8,665 bases of DNA. Origin: Clostridia bacterium. Lineage in GTDB: Bacteria; Bacillota_A; Clostridia; Oscillospirales; CAG-382. Positions 1 through 6,660 of this stretch are shown piece by piece (position 1 is the first letter of the stretch; each line of letters opens with the position of its first letter). The translations under genes and the position numbers were made by a program. The notes under the pieces are model-generated. The model worked only from the letters and a program-made list of their open reading frames with translations. It made no database searches and was not told the origin of the DNA. The stretch is from positions 1 through 8,665 of the forward strand of contig JAFWWX010000235.1 in the NCBI GenBank assembly GCA_017517985.1, in the 5' to 3' direction.

Positions 1-21
1 TCCTTTCCATAAACGAAAATA

Positions 22-42
22 CGGCACCTTTTTCAGATGCCG
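22..42 (-). terminator. Rho-independent terminator ending the left gene cluster
   Basis: On the minus strand, CGGCATCT pairs with AGGTGCCG (8 bp, one G-U) around a GAAAA loop, and TATTTTCGTTT follows. It lies 11 bases beyond the stop codon of the 180-residue gene, the last gene of the minus-strand cluster, so it probably ends the operon. The U-tract is interrupted, so termination may be incomplete. Confidence 0.75.
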
Positions 43-53
43 CATATCTTAAA

Positions 54-596
54 CTATTTCTTTTTCGGTGTGAAAACACATCTAAGGCACGAATCTTTCG
101 TACCAAAATTCTTATCCTCTTTGGGATCCGGAAGGATAATTACTTGTTCTACATTTTCCTCATATTTACTTGAATTTTGCCTATGTTTCCAATCTTCCAT
201 TCTGTTCTCAACGAATTCGTATGCATCTATAAATCTTTCATCGACCTCTCCCTCAATAACAAACTCAAGTGAGATTCCAGCATGTTTAAGATATAGATGC
301 ATCAGTTTCAATTCTCTAATATTCTCGAAAATCTTCTTAGAGCGCATCACAACCTTGTCAATTTCACCATATTTCCCATTTACTACACCGTAAATAAATG
401 CAGAGTAAGGTTCGGTCATGTGTTGCTTTTCTATTTCAACCATCACAAACACAACCTCTACATTATTGTTTCTTTCAATACAATGAATTGCCCAATTTGC
501 AAACAGCTGTGCATCTTTTCTGCTATCTAATTTACTTTCGTCAACGCAGTCATAATAAGCCACCCTGATTTTTTTATTATCCATATCTTTACTCAT
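54..596 (-). CDS. Resolvase-fold protein without catalytic residues (180 aa, uncharacterised)
   Basis: No family is recognised outright, but the protein is collinear with the catalytic domains of the recombinases encoded upstream. Residues 9-15 (KIRVAYY) match their first strand (KIRVAAY). Residues 79-92 match the stretch that contains SISRFARN in the recombinases, at nearly identical spacing (69 residues here, 70 in both full-length recombinases). A segment LKHAGISLEF (about 103-112) matches LKVLGVDVLF. The nucleophile serine is replaced by Asp19, and the three conserved arginines by Cys17, Ile89 and Asn92, so strand cleavage is not expected. No recombinase domain or zinc ribbon follows; the C-terminus ends with a CxxC (Cys170, Cys173) and a lysine tail. 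The ATG at 596 has AAGGAG at good spacing. It is the last gene of the cluster, 27 bases after its neighbour. Inference: a partner or regulator of the active recombinases. The homology is by eye only. Confidence 0.75.
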   Translation of the reverse strand: MSKDMDNKKIRVAYYDCVDESKLDSRKDAQLFANWAIHCIERNNNVEVVFVMVEIEKQHMTEPYSAFIYGVVNGKYGEIDKVVMRSKKIFENIRELKLMHLYLKHAGISLEFVIEGEVDERFIDAYEFVENRMEDWKHRQNSSKYEENVEQVIILPDPKEDKNFGTKDSCLRCVFTPKKK

Positions 597-623
597 TGTT
601 ATTCTCCTTCCTTACATCTTTCA

Positions 624-1373
624 TTATTCGTTACTGCTATTATCAACTATGTTTGCTATAATTACATCAAAGTGATTGACTACTTTCCCGATTTCCCTTT
701 TTGGTACGAAGCGTTCCTCAGTAATTTCCTCAACAAGAAAAACATCGTAGAAGCAAATCCTATATAGTTCCTGTGTAGTTAACCTGCTTTTTCTTATTTT
801 TTTTGACGAATTTCTCAAATTTCTACTAGTTCGATTAGCTCCTGCCCTTTGTACTTCAAGTTCATATATTAAAAGACCCAGGAACTCTCCTACATATTTT
901 CTTACATTTGTTTCTTTCGTCACACGAGGCAAAAATATATTTAAAGTTTTGTCTACAATCAGATAACAGTTCTCTTGACTAAGTATGCCTCTGTCTGTTT
1001 CTATTATATTTAAGTTATAAACCTCTGAAAGCAAATTCTTCAAATCACAATGTCTGTTGAATTCTTCAACTACTTCCATAAACTCTTTTTCCGTAATTTG
1101 AACTGTTATATCCTTGTTTACATTATAAAATGCATCACAATCTACTTCAAATGTAATAAGTGTATCCATAAACTCTTCACCATCATTACATGATGGAAGA
1201 TATGAATATAGCCACCTGTGAATTCCGCTATCTGTTTTCTTTTCCAGTTCTTCCTGAAGTAATAGTAAAATATCATCACTTTCTCTTGACATAAATTCGA
1301 ACCAAAAGTCATTTAATGCACGCTTTAAGCCGGGTATTGTCTTTGCGTTAAGTATTCTTTCTATATGCTTCAT
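624..1373 (-). CDS. Uncharacterised protein, 249 aa
   Basis: I do not recognise a family. The start is set at ATG 1373 (MKHIERIL), which has AAAAGGAG about 7 bases upstream; the open frame extends to 1424, but that stretch runs through a hairpin and has no ribosome binding site. The N-terminal third is helical and acidic (runs of leucine and glutamate around residues 33-46). The centre (about 134-172) is hydrophobic and strand- or helix-like, with no clear transmembrane segment or signal peptide. Residues about 176-197 form a strongly basic Arg/Lys/Ser/Asn-rich linker that could touch nucleic acid. The tail is acidic and hydrophobic again. It lies between two small genes of the same strand, 27 bases upstream of the resolvase-like gene. 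Co-location suggests an accessory role in the element, but nothing in the sequence names one. Confidence 0.75.
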   Translation of the reverse strand: MKHIERILNAKTIPGLKRALNDFWFEFMSRESDDILLLLQEELEKKTDSGIHRWLYSYLPSCNDGEEFMDTLITFEVDCDAFYNVNKDITVQITEKEFMEVVEEFNRHCDLKNLLSEVYNLNIIETDRGILSQENCYLIVDKTLNIFLPRVTKETNVRKYVGEFLGLLIYELEVQRAGANRTSRNLRNSSKKIRKSRLTTQELYRICFYDVFLVEEITEERFVPKREIGKVVNHFDVIIANIVDNSSNE

Positions 1374-1401
1374 ATAAACTCTCCTTTTTTCGAAATAATA
1401 A

Positions 1402-1421
1402 CGGCTCCACACCGGGAACCG
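1402..1421 (-). terminator. Terminator-like or attenuating hairpin between two small genes
   Basis: On the minus strand, CGGTTCC pairs with GGAGCCG (7 bp, one G-U) around CGGTGT, followed by TTATTATTTCG. It sits in the 72-base gap between the 61-residue gene and the 249-residue gene. The stem is stable but the U-tract is broken by adenines, so partial termination or transcript processing is as likely as full termination. Confidence 0.5.
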
Positions 1422-1445
1422 CATTTTACACTTAATATTTCTTTC

Positions 1446-1631
1446 TTATCTTGCTTTTTCTTCCTCTGTTTTAGGGCAATAGTTTTTATATTTGCATATT
1501 GGCAAATCCCTTAATTTCACATCATCAAACTTCTTATCTTTGACGGTTTGATAAAGGCACAAGGGCAAACCCTTTCCCAAAGGGTAAATAACATAATTAC
1601 AATCCTCTGCAGGTTTCTTAATTTTTGCCAT
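1446..1631 (-). CDS. Small four-cysteine protein, 61 aa, uncharacterised
   Basis: No family is recognised. The protein is basic and lysine-rich with four cysteines (positions 11, 25, 46 and 52). The last two, in ICKYKNYC, could form half of a metal site, but the spacing is not a standard zinc ribbon. No membrane segment or signal peptide is visible. The start at ATG 1631 is the only sensible one in frame. The nearest purine-rich ribosome binding site (AAAGGATGG) lies about 16 bases upstream, farther than usual, so translation may be weak. It follows the 58-residue gene by 50 bases on the same strand and is followed by a terminator-like hairpin. Probably a real small operon member of unknown role. 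Confidence 0.55.
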   Translation of the reverse strand: MAKIKKPAEDCNYVIYPLGKGLPLCLYQTVKDKKFDDVKLRDLPICKYKNYCPKTEEEKAR

Positions 1632-1681
1632 ATTAACTATGCCGCCATCCTTTCCGCTACTTATTTTTCAGTTCCATCAAA

Positions 1682-1858
1682 TTATTTTCTGCTACATAAT
1701 TTACGAAGCATCTCATTATTCGAAACGAGCCTCATCCATGCTTCTCTTGGATAACCAAGCATATTACAAGCCGTATCTACGCCCATTTTCTTCTCCATGC
1801 CAGATACTGATTCAAGTTGCTTTCGTGTTCCAACTCTCATATATATTGCTACCCTCAT
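1682..1858 (-). CDS. Small protein with a serine-recombinase-like N-terminus, 58 aa
   Basis: This short gene overlaps the stop codon of the upstream 72-residue gene in an ATGA junction (ATG at 1858-1856, TGA at 1857-1855), and has GGGAGGTG about 10 bases upstream. Overlap plus a strong site argue that it is translated and coupled. The first residues, RVAIYMRVGTRKQLE, match the resolvase signature seen in the neighbouring recombinases (RVAAYCRVST...QL), but glycine occupies the position of the nucleophile serine, while the arginine two residues before is kept. After about residue 16 the similarity ends; the rest is helical and basic. It is far too short for a recombinase (about 500 residues in this family). 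It may be a decayed recombinase start that was retained, or a small regulator. Its codons are intact, with no frameshift seen. Confidence 0.65.
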   Translation of the reverse strand: MRVAIYMRVGTRKQLESVSGMEKKMGVDTACNMLGYPREAWMRLVSNNEMLRKLCSRK

Positions 1859-2073
1859 TCTCTACGCACCTCCCTTTTTATATACTCATATTCGTATTCG
1901 GATACGCAATGCGCCCACCTGACTCTGTCTCTGTATTCTTCTTCCATCAGTTCAAGCCGGATGGCTTCTGTAACAATATCATTTGAGTCGTTCATTATCT
2001 CGAAACTCTCAAAGGTTATTACCTCTCCATATTCCTTATCATAAATTATGATGATTTCGTATATCCCTCTCAT
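1855..2073 (-). CDS. Small acidic protein, 72 aa, uncharacterised
   Basis: No family is recognised. The N-terminus (about residues 3-22) looks like beta-strands (YEIIIIYD...VITFESF), and the C-terminal half is a highly charged helix rich in Glu, Arg and Tyr, ending YEYEYIKREVRRE. No cysteine cluster, membrane span or signal peptide is visible. The ATG at 2073 has AAAGGTGAT about 8 bases upstream. It begins 13 bases after the third recombinase stops and overlaps the next small gene by four bases, so it is very probably part of the same transcript and translationally coupled downstream. Its position directly behind a recombinase would fit a directionality factor or accessory protein, but that is only inference. 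Confidence 0.7.
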   Translation of the reverse strand: MRGIYEIIIIYDKEYGEVITFESFEIMNDSNDIVTEAIRLELMEEEYRDRVRWAHCVSEYEYEYIKREVRRE

Positions 2074-2086
2074 AACATATCACCTT

Positions 2087-3733
2087 TTACAAGCTCGTTG
2101 TAAGGGTTACTGTGTTCATCAGAGTGATTTCAACCTTTTCTTCTGACATTATTCTTATTCTGCTTACAAGTTTCCTTGCTACATCGTCATCATATTCTTC
2201 ATACTTGAATGGCATTTGGGAGATCATATCGAATATTTCTCTTATTTCGCCTGAGTGTGCATTTTCTATCTGTTGTTTAGCTCTTGCTGAGTTGAGTTTC
2301 TCTTGCAGATTCCTTACCTCATCATGCTTTTCTTTACACTTGCGGTCTATCTCAGTTCTGCTTTCTCTGTTCTCTACACACTGTGCTATGAGTTGTATGA
2401 TTTCGTCATTCTTAACCTTTATGCTATTTGATAAGCCTATTATCTGCATTTCGGTATTCGGTGCTGATAGCAATTCTGCAATGCTACCTGTCAGAATCGA
2501 CCTAAGTTTTTCTGTGTTGTCTAATAGGTTGTTAAGCACTCTTACTATGGCAAGGTGTATTCTCTCTTCTTCTATTGTCGGGGAATCCTTGCAGTACTTT
2601 GTTCCATGTTCAAGCCTGCTTATGCATCTCCATACAACCTTTTTCTTTCCTCTCTTGGACCATGTTGTTCTGCGGTACTTACCTCCGCATTCACCGCATT
2701 CTACAAGTCCTGTCAAGGCATACTTACTGCTGAATCTTGAGTTCTCTGTCGCATTCTTATCTGACGTTGATTTCATGCTATTCCGTCTTGCGATTTCGAC
2801 CTGCACCTTATCGAATACAGCAGGATTTATGATTGGTATATGGTGATTCTTGTATAAGTACATGGGAAGCTCCCCTGTATTCTTTTGGGACTTCTTATTG
2901 AATATGTCCACTATAAATGTTTTCTGCAGGAGAACATCGCCTTTGTATTTCTCATTTTTAAGGATACCTTGAATTACTGACAGGGACCAATCGTCTTTTC
3001 CTCTTGTTGTTTTGTATCCCCTATTTTTCTGTTCCTTTGCGATTTCCGCATAGCTATTTCCTTCAAGGAACTTTGTGAATATCAAGGTTATTATCTCGGC
3101 TTCTTCAGGTACTATCTCGGCGTTGCCATCCGCACCTTTTCTATATCCGAGAAGGTTTCCATACTGCATGGCAGCTCGTCCGTTTTTGTAGCCCATTCTC
3201 TTACCAAGCCTTACATTGTTACTTAGTGATTCACTTTCTGCTTGTGCTAACACGCTGTGCAGTGACAGGATTGTTTCGCTCGTCATCTGTTCGGTATCAA
3301 TGTTTTCTTTTTCGAAGTATACTGATACGCCATAGCTTTTTAATTCTCTGGTAAAGTTGATACTGTCAACAACATTTCTTGCGAATCTTGATATTGACTT
3401 GGTGAGTATTCTGTCAATTATACCTTCTCTGCACATTTCTATCATTCGCATGAAGTTTTTTCTTTTCTTCGCACTCGTGCCTGTGATACCTTCATCTGCG
3501 AATATATCAACCAATTTCCATTCTGGATTGCTTTCTATTTTATTGGTGTAGTATTCTATCTGAGCTTCGTAGCTTGTCAACTGTTCTTCCTGATCCGTAC
3601 TTACACGGCAGTATGCTGCTACTTTAATCTTCTTTTTTCTCTGCTTTTCTTGTATTGTGCTTTTAGTTGCAGGAAGGACTATTACTTCCATTGGCGGTAA
3701 TGTTTGCATTTCAGGTGCATACGCTACATTCAT
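2087..3733 (-). CDS. Large serine recombinase (third of a triplet), 548 aa
   Basis: Site-specific recombinase of the large serine integrase/TnpX-like type, which cuts both strands of two sites through a covalent serine link. The catalytic domain spans about residues 35-185: KIKVAAYCRVS places the nucleophile at Ser45, and SISRFARN (113-120) holds the conserved arginines. The recombinase domain covers about 190-310 (GNLLGYRKG, YKNHHIPI), a zinc ribbon uses Cys346, 349, 370 and 381, and a coiled coil follows at about 428-490. The start is ATG 3733, with AAAGGAG at good spacing; an upstream in-frame Met at 3766 lacks such a site. The start lies 23 bases inside the middle recombinase gene. The 34 residues before the catalytic domain are proline-rich and carry EVIVLPATK, similar to ELIIINPTK in the first recombinase. 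Nothing essential is missing. Confidence 0.95.
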   Translation of the reverse strand: MNVAYAPEMQTLPPMEVIVLPATKSTIQEKQRKKKIKVAAYCRVSTDQEEQLTSYEAQIEYYTNKIESNPEWKLVDIFADEGITGTSAKKRKNFMRMIEMCREGIIDRILTKSISRFARNVVDSINFTRELKSYGVSVYFEKENIDTEQMTSETILSLHSVLAQAESESLSNNVRLGKRMGYKNGRAAMQYGNLLGYRKGADGNAEIVPEEAEIITLIFTKFLEGNSYAEIAKEQKNRGYKTTRGKDDWSLSVIQGILKNEKYKGDVLLQKTFIVDIFNKKSQKNTGELPMYLYKNHHIPIINPAVFDKVQVEIARRNSMKSTSDKNATENSRFSSKYALTGLVECGECGGKYRRTTWSKRGKKKVVWRCISRLEHGTKYCKDSPTIEEERIHLAIVRVLNNLLDNTEKLRSILTGSIAELLSAPNTEMQIIGLSNSIKVKNDEIIQLIAQCVENRESRTEIDRKCKEKHDEVRNLQEKLNSARAKQQIENAHSGEIREIFDMISQMPFKYEEYDDDVARKLVSRIRIMSEEKVEITLMNTVTLTTSL

Positions 3734-4607
3734 ATTTGTTCTCCTTTCTCTCGATTTCCTTTCCATTTATCAGCCTTACGCTTATTATCTTCTGATACGA
3801 TATGTATATCTTATCTACTATCTTGCCTATTGTTTCTCCGTCTGGCTCCGGCTTTACTGCATACAAGGCAAGGTTCTTTTTTATAGTTTCTGTTACAGCA
3901 CTGTTATCTGCTTTCTTGCATTCTGCGAATTTTCGCATTGCAAGGTTCATTATTTTATCTAAGGCATATTCTGTTTCGCATTCGGGGTTGCTCATCAGAC
4001 TCATTACCTCGTTATTGGCAGCAAGTATTTCACTGTTTTTCTCATATCCCTTTGTTACCTCGATGTTTATGAGGTCGGTGTTTAGTGATATGTCATTCAG
4101 TACCTGTGCCATAAGACTGTCAAGTATTGTTTCATTCAGTCCATGTCTTGACTCCACACAATTGTGATTGGTGCATTTCCAATATAGTCTGCATTTTCCG
4201 TGACCTCCTGCGTGTTGTCTCATCATTTTGCTTCCGCATACTGAGCATCTTACCTTTTCTCTGTACTCATCTCGCAGTTTCTTTTGACTATCACTCGGTG
4301 CTACATACTTTTCGCCTTTTCTTTTTAATACAAGTTCTGCGGTTTCCTTTGGGATTATAACAGGATATTCTTTTTCCCCTGTGTATCTTGGGTTTTCAAG
4401 TATTCTTTTTACCATATTCTTATCCCAAGCTCTGCCATCACCTGCGTATGATATTGTCAGCAGGTTAAGTCTTTCTGATATATTCTTCAGCGAACAGCCT
4501 TGCACATACAGGCTATATATGTTTCTTACAACCTCAGCTTCTCGCTCTACTATTATGGTTGTTCCGTTAGATACCTCATAACCGAATGGTATGTATTTGT
4601 TTGCCAT
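3711..4607 (-). CDS. Recombinase-domain protein lacking the serine catalytic domain (middle of triplet), 298 aa
   Basis: The protein begins exactly at the recombinase (DNA-binding) domain of large serine recombinases: IPFGYEVSNG at residues 6-15, then VERE and the helix IYSLYVQGCSLKNISERL, and NPRYTGEKEYP at about 72-82. A zinc ribbon uses Cys121, 124, 145 and 150. A C-terminal helical part follows and ends in a CxxC. The whole resolvase catalytic domain of about 150 residues is absent, so it cannot cut DNA by itself. The deletion is clean at the domain border and the gene is well kept, with its own GAGGTGA site. Its ATG follows the first recombinase's TAA directly (TAAATG), and its end overlaps the third gene by 23 bases, so all three are probably made together. 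Likely a DNA-binding partner, architectural subunit or directionality component. Confidence 0.92.
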   Translation of the reverse strand: MANKYIPFGYEVSNGTTIIVEREAEVVRNIYSLYVQGCSLKNISERLNLLTISYAGDGRAWDKNMVKRILENPRYTGEKEYPVIIPKETAELVLKRKGEKYVAPSDSQKKLRDEYREKVRCSVCGSKMMRQHAGGHGKCRLYWKCTNHNCVESRHGLNETILDSLMAQVLNDISLNTDLINIEVTKGYEKNSEILAANNEVMSLMSNPECETEYALDKIMNLAMRKFAECKKADNSAVTETIKKNLALYAVKPEPDGETIGKIVDKIYISYQKIISVRLINGKEIERKENKYECSVCT

Positions 4608-6167
4608 TTAACTCACCTCGCTATATTCCATAGTAAGTTTCAGTCCGTTTATGAGTTCATATTTTATGTTCTTTTCTCTGTCTACCCATATTCTTTGAAT
4701 CAGTTTCGAGAACATCTCTTTTTTGAACTCACCCATTGGACCGTAGTCCTTCATAATGTTTATTATGCGTTCTGTTACCTTTGCGGTTTTTTCGCATTCG
4801 TCATTGCCTAACATGAGCTTTTTATCCTTTTTGAGTTTCGCAATTCTGGATGCTATCTCATTAGTTCTGTTCATAAAGGAAGCAGGTTCGATATACCCAT
4901 TCGCTTTTGCGTTTTCGAGTACATGAACCTGCTCTGTCAATTCTGCTATTTCCTTATTTATATTTTCTATCTCATTCTGCATCTTCAATTTCAGGACTCT
5001 GAATTCCTGTAGTTGAGTCAGCATTGGAACGAGGATGTATTCTAAGTTATTGTATAATCGGTTATACATTTGAACAAATCCGTTTTTGACATCCTTCTCT
5101 GCAATCTGCGGTGTCGGACATTTTGATCTGTCATCGTTCTTTGCTCTGCATACCCAATGTACGGTCTTTTCGCATGATTTCCTACGGAACATTGTTCCGC
5201 ATTCTTCACAGTACATCATCTTCGCAAGCGTATGTTCCTTTACACCACGAGTTCCTGTGTAGAAGTTTTTCTTCTGACCGTTTAGTCGGGCTAATGCTTT
5301 GTCGTAGAGTTCCTCTGTTACGATTCCGATGTGGTGATTCTTGATGTAGTACATGTCTCTTTCACCATTATTGGTTTTCGTTACGAACGGGAAGTCTTCG
5401 GTATATGTCTTTTGCAGGAGCATATCGCCTTTGTATCTTTCATTTCTTATTATGTAACCGATTCTCTTGGCATTCCATTTCGTTGAGCCATCGCCCTTTG
5501 GAATACCTGCCTTTGTGAGTTCCGTAGCGATTTTGTCAAGGCTATTGCCCTCTATGTATGATTTGAATATCGCTCTTACAACATTGGCTTGTTCTTCGTT
5601 TATGAACCATACATCATTTACAACATAGTATCCGTATGGTATGCATCCCTGTTTGAAAGTTCCGTTTTTCATTCTGTATTGAACTCCCATTCTTACATTC
5701 TTTGACAGGGACACCGATTCATCCTGAGCCATTGTGCTAAGTGCAGCAAGCTCAGTTTCGCTTTTCATTGTCTTGGTGTTGATATTCTCTTTCTCGAATA
5801 ACACATCTACTCCAAGCACTTTCAGTTTTCTCAGTGTGTCCAGGCAGTCGTAAGTGTTACGAGCGAATCTTGATATGGACTTTACTATTACTAAATCAAT
5901 CTTACCATCTCTGCAGTCATTGAACATTCTGTTGAATTCATCACGGCGACTCATTTCGGTACCTGTGATTCCGTTGTCTGCATAAATGTCTACGAACTTC
6001 CAATCTGGATTTCCGTTGATTTTCTTATTATAGTAATCGTACTGATTTATGAATGAGTTTTCCTGATCGTCAGAATCACTGCTGACTCTTACATAAGCAG
6101 CTACCCTTATTTTATCAGTCATCGTTTCCATTGTTTTAGTAGGATTGATTATAATTAATTCAGCCAT
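4608..6167 (-). CDS. Large serine recombinase (first of a triplet), 519 aa
   Basis: Large serine recombinase for integration and excision of a mobile element. The catalytic domain covers about residues 18-170: KIRVAAYVRVS puts the nucleophile at Ser29, and SISRFARN (97-104) provides Arg100 and Arg103. The recombinase domain covers about 175-300 (PYGYYVVND, NERYKGDMLLQ, IKNHHIGI). Zinc ribbon cysteines are 320, 323, 340 and 350. A long coiled coil (about 380-455) interrupts the C-terminal region, as is usual for the family, where it controls synapsis and direction. ATG 6167 has AAAGGAG at good spacing. The stop TAA touches the ATG of the middle gene. It is clearly related to the third recombinase but diverged, so the pair is not a recent duplication. 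Target sites cannot be read from this window. Confidence 0.95.
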   Translation of the reverse strand: MAELIIINPTKTMETMTDKIRVAAYVRVSSDSDDQENSFINQYDYYNKKINGNPDWKFVDIYADNGITGTEMSRRDEFNRMFNDCRDGKIDLVIVKSISRFARNTYDCLDTLRKLKVLGVDVLFEKENINTKTMKSETELAALSTMAQDESVSLSKNVRMGVQYRMKNGTFKQGCIPYGYYVVNDVWFINEEQANVVRAIFKSYIEGNSLDKIATELTKAGIPKGDGSTKWNAKRIGYIIRNERYKGDMLLQKTYTEDFPFVTKTNNGERDMYYIKNHHIGIVTEELYDKALARLNGQKKNFYTGTRGVKEHTLAKMMYCEECGTMFRRKSCEKTVHWVCRAKNDDRSKCPTPQIAEKDVKNGFVQMYNRLYNNLEYILVPMLTQLQEFRVLKLKMQNEIENINKEIAELTEQVHVLENAKANGYIEPASFMNRTNEIASRIAKLKKDKKLMLGNDECEKTAKVTERIINIMKDYGPMGEFKKEMFSKLIQRIWVDREKNIKYELINGLKLTMEYSEVS

Positions 6168-6265
6168 TCGCTCATCTCCTTTCCGTTTTTTTCAAGACAC
6201 ACAATACCACAATTTTCTCAATTTATCCATTCACAGAAACCAACAAAAAAATCTCTGAAAATGTA

Positions 6266-6427
6266 TCACATCCAACATAAGTTTTCCGGTATTTCCAATT
6301 TCACTTTTATATCAATTTCGAGCTTGTCCATTATCTGCTCGACCATCTTTTTATCTCCTGCAATGCTTTCTATGCATTTTCTGAGTATTTGCATTTCATT
6401 TACTGCTTTGACAATATTTTCATTCAT
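6266..6427 (-). CDS. Small helical protein ahead of the recombinase triplet, 53 aa
   Basis: No family is recognised. The start at ATG 6427 has AAGGAGG 7 bases upstream, one of the best ribosome binding sites in the window; the frame is open further upstream but runs into the preceding hairpin. The sequence is largely a charged helix (residues about 1-40, with hydrophobic residues at coiled-coil-like spacing) ending in IDIKVKLEIPENLCWM. It lies between the structured leader and the first recombinase, with a 98-base gap before the latter that holds no terminator. Small proteins just ahead of recombinases in mobile elements are sometimes excisionases or directionality factors. This one lacks an obvious helix-turn-helix, so that role is a guess. 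Confidence 0.65.
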   Translation of the reverse strand: MNENIVKAVNEMQILRKCIESIAGDKKMVEQIMDKLEIDIKVKLEIPENLCWM

Positions 6428-6446
6428 ATTATTGCCTCCTTGAACG

Positions 6447-6487
6447 AAGAAGCGAGGGTGACTGCACGCAATCACCCTGTACTTCTT
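6447..6487 (-). promoter_or_regulatory. Hairpin just upstream of the 53-residue gene's ribosome binding site
   Basis: On the minus strand, AAGAAG and AGGGTGA pair with TCACCCT and CTTCTT (6 bp and 7 bp separated by a small internal loop of 3 and 2 bases), with a 10-base apical loop. No U-tract follows (TCGTTCAAGGAGG), so it is not a standard terminator. It ends a few bases before the Shine-Dalgarno sequence and may protect or insulate the transcript. Confidence 0.6.
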
Positions 6488-6540
6488 TGTATAAACTAAA
6501 CCTTATAGGTTATTAAGTAACTTTACCACAATCAGTATTA

Positions 6541-6660
6541 TTCCTGTCCCCTGACTTACGGGCAATCAATCGAACTGCTTTAACTTAAAGCATCACAGGA
6601 CTCTCACCTCCCCGGCATCGCCCGGGCCGTACTCTGGGACTTAACCTCGACTGTACGGGA
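6541..6660 (-). ncRNA. Candidate structured RNA upstream of the recombinase operon
   Basis: This is the GC-richest, most structured stretch in the window. On the minus strand, CCGTAC (6658-6653) pairs with GTACGG (6632-6627), CCCGG (6626-6622) with CCGGG (6615-6611), TCCTGT (6600-6595) with ACAGGA (6547-6542), and inside that GCTTTA with TAAAGC (6591-6577). Four nested or adjacent perfect stems in 120 bases are hard to explain by chance, and no open frame with a ribosome binding site covers it. A TATAAT box lies just before it (6671-6666). I do not recognise it as a known riboswitch, group I or II intron, RNase P or tmRNA. It could be a free small RNA, a regulatory leader of the downstream genes, or part of a larger RNA that begins near 6890. 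Confidence 0.55.

Larger units (their letters stand above)
2087..6427 (-). mobile_element. Integration/excision module of an integrative element (serine recombinase triplet)
   Basis: Three adjacent, coupled large serine recombinase genes plus the small gene before them form one minus-strand module. Triplets of this kind are known in some Firmicute integrative and conjugative elements, where they take the place of a tyrosine integrase. No relaxase, coupling protein or conjugation genes lie in the window, and no attachment repeats were found, so neither the limits nor the type of the element can be stated. Confidence 0.65.

Noticed and set aside
2112..2846. Long plus-strand open frame (244 codons)
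   Set aside because: It is the antisense shadow of the third recombinase, has no ribosome binding site, and reads as Ser/Leu/Phe-rich low-complexity protein.
6541..6660. tRNA-like or tmRNA-like element (GTTCGATT resembles a T-loop)
   Set aside because: No acceptor stem, anticodon arm or CCA-proximal pairing fits around it; the surrounding stems have a different layout.
6541..6660. Group II intron domain V or RNase P RNA
   Set aside because: A few short strings are similar (GTGAGAGTC), but the catalytic triad, conserved core motifs and any reverse transcriptase are absent.
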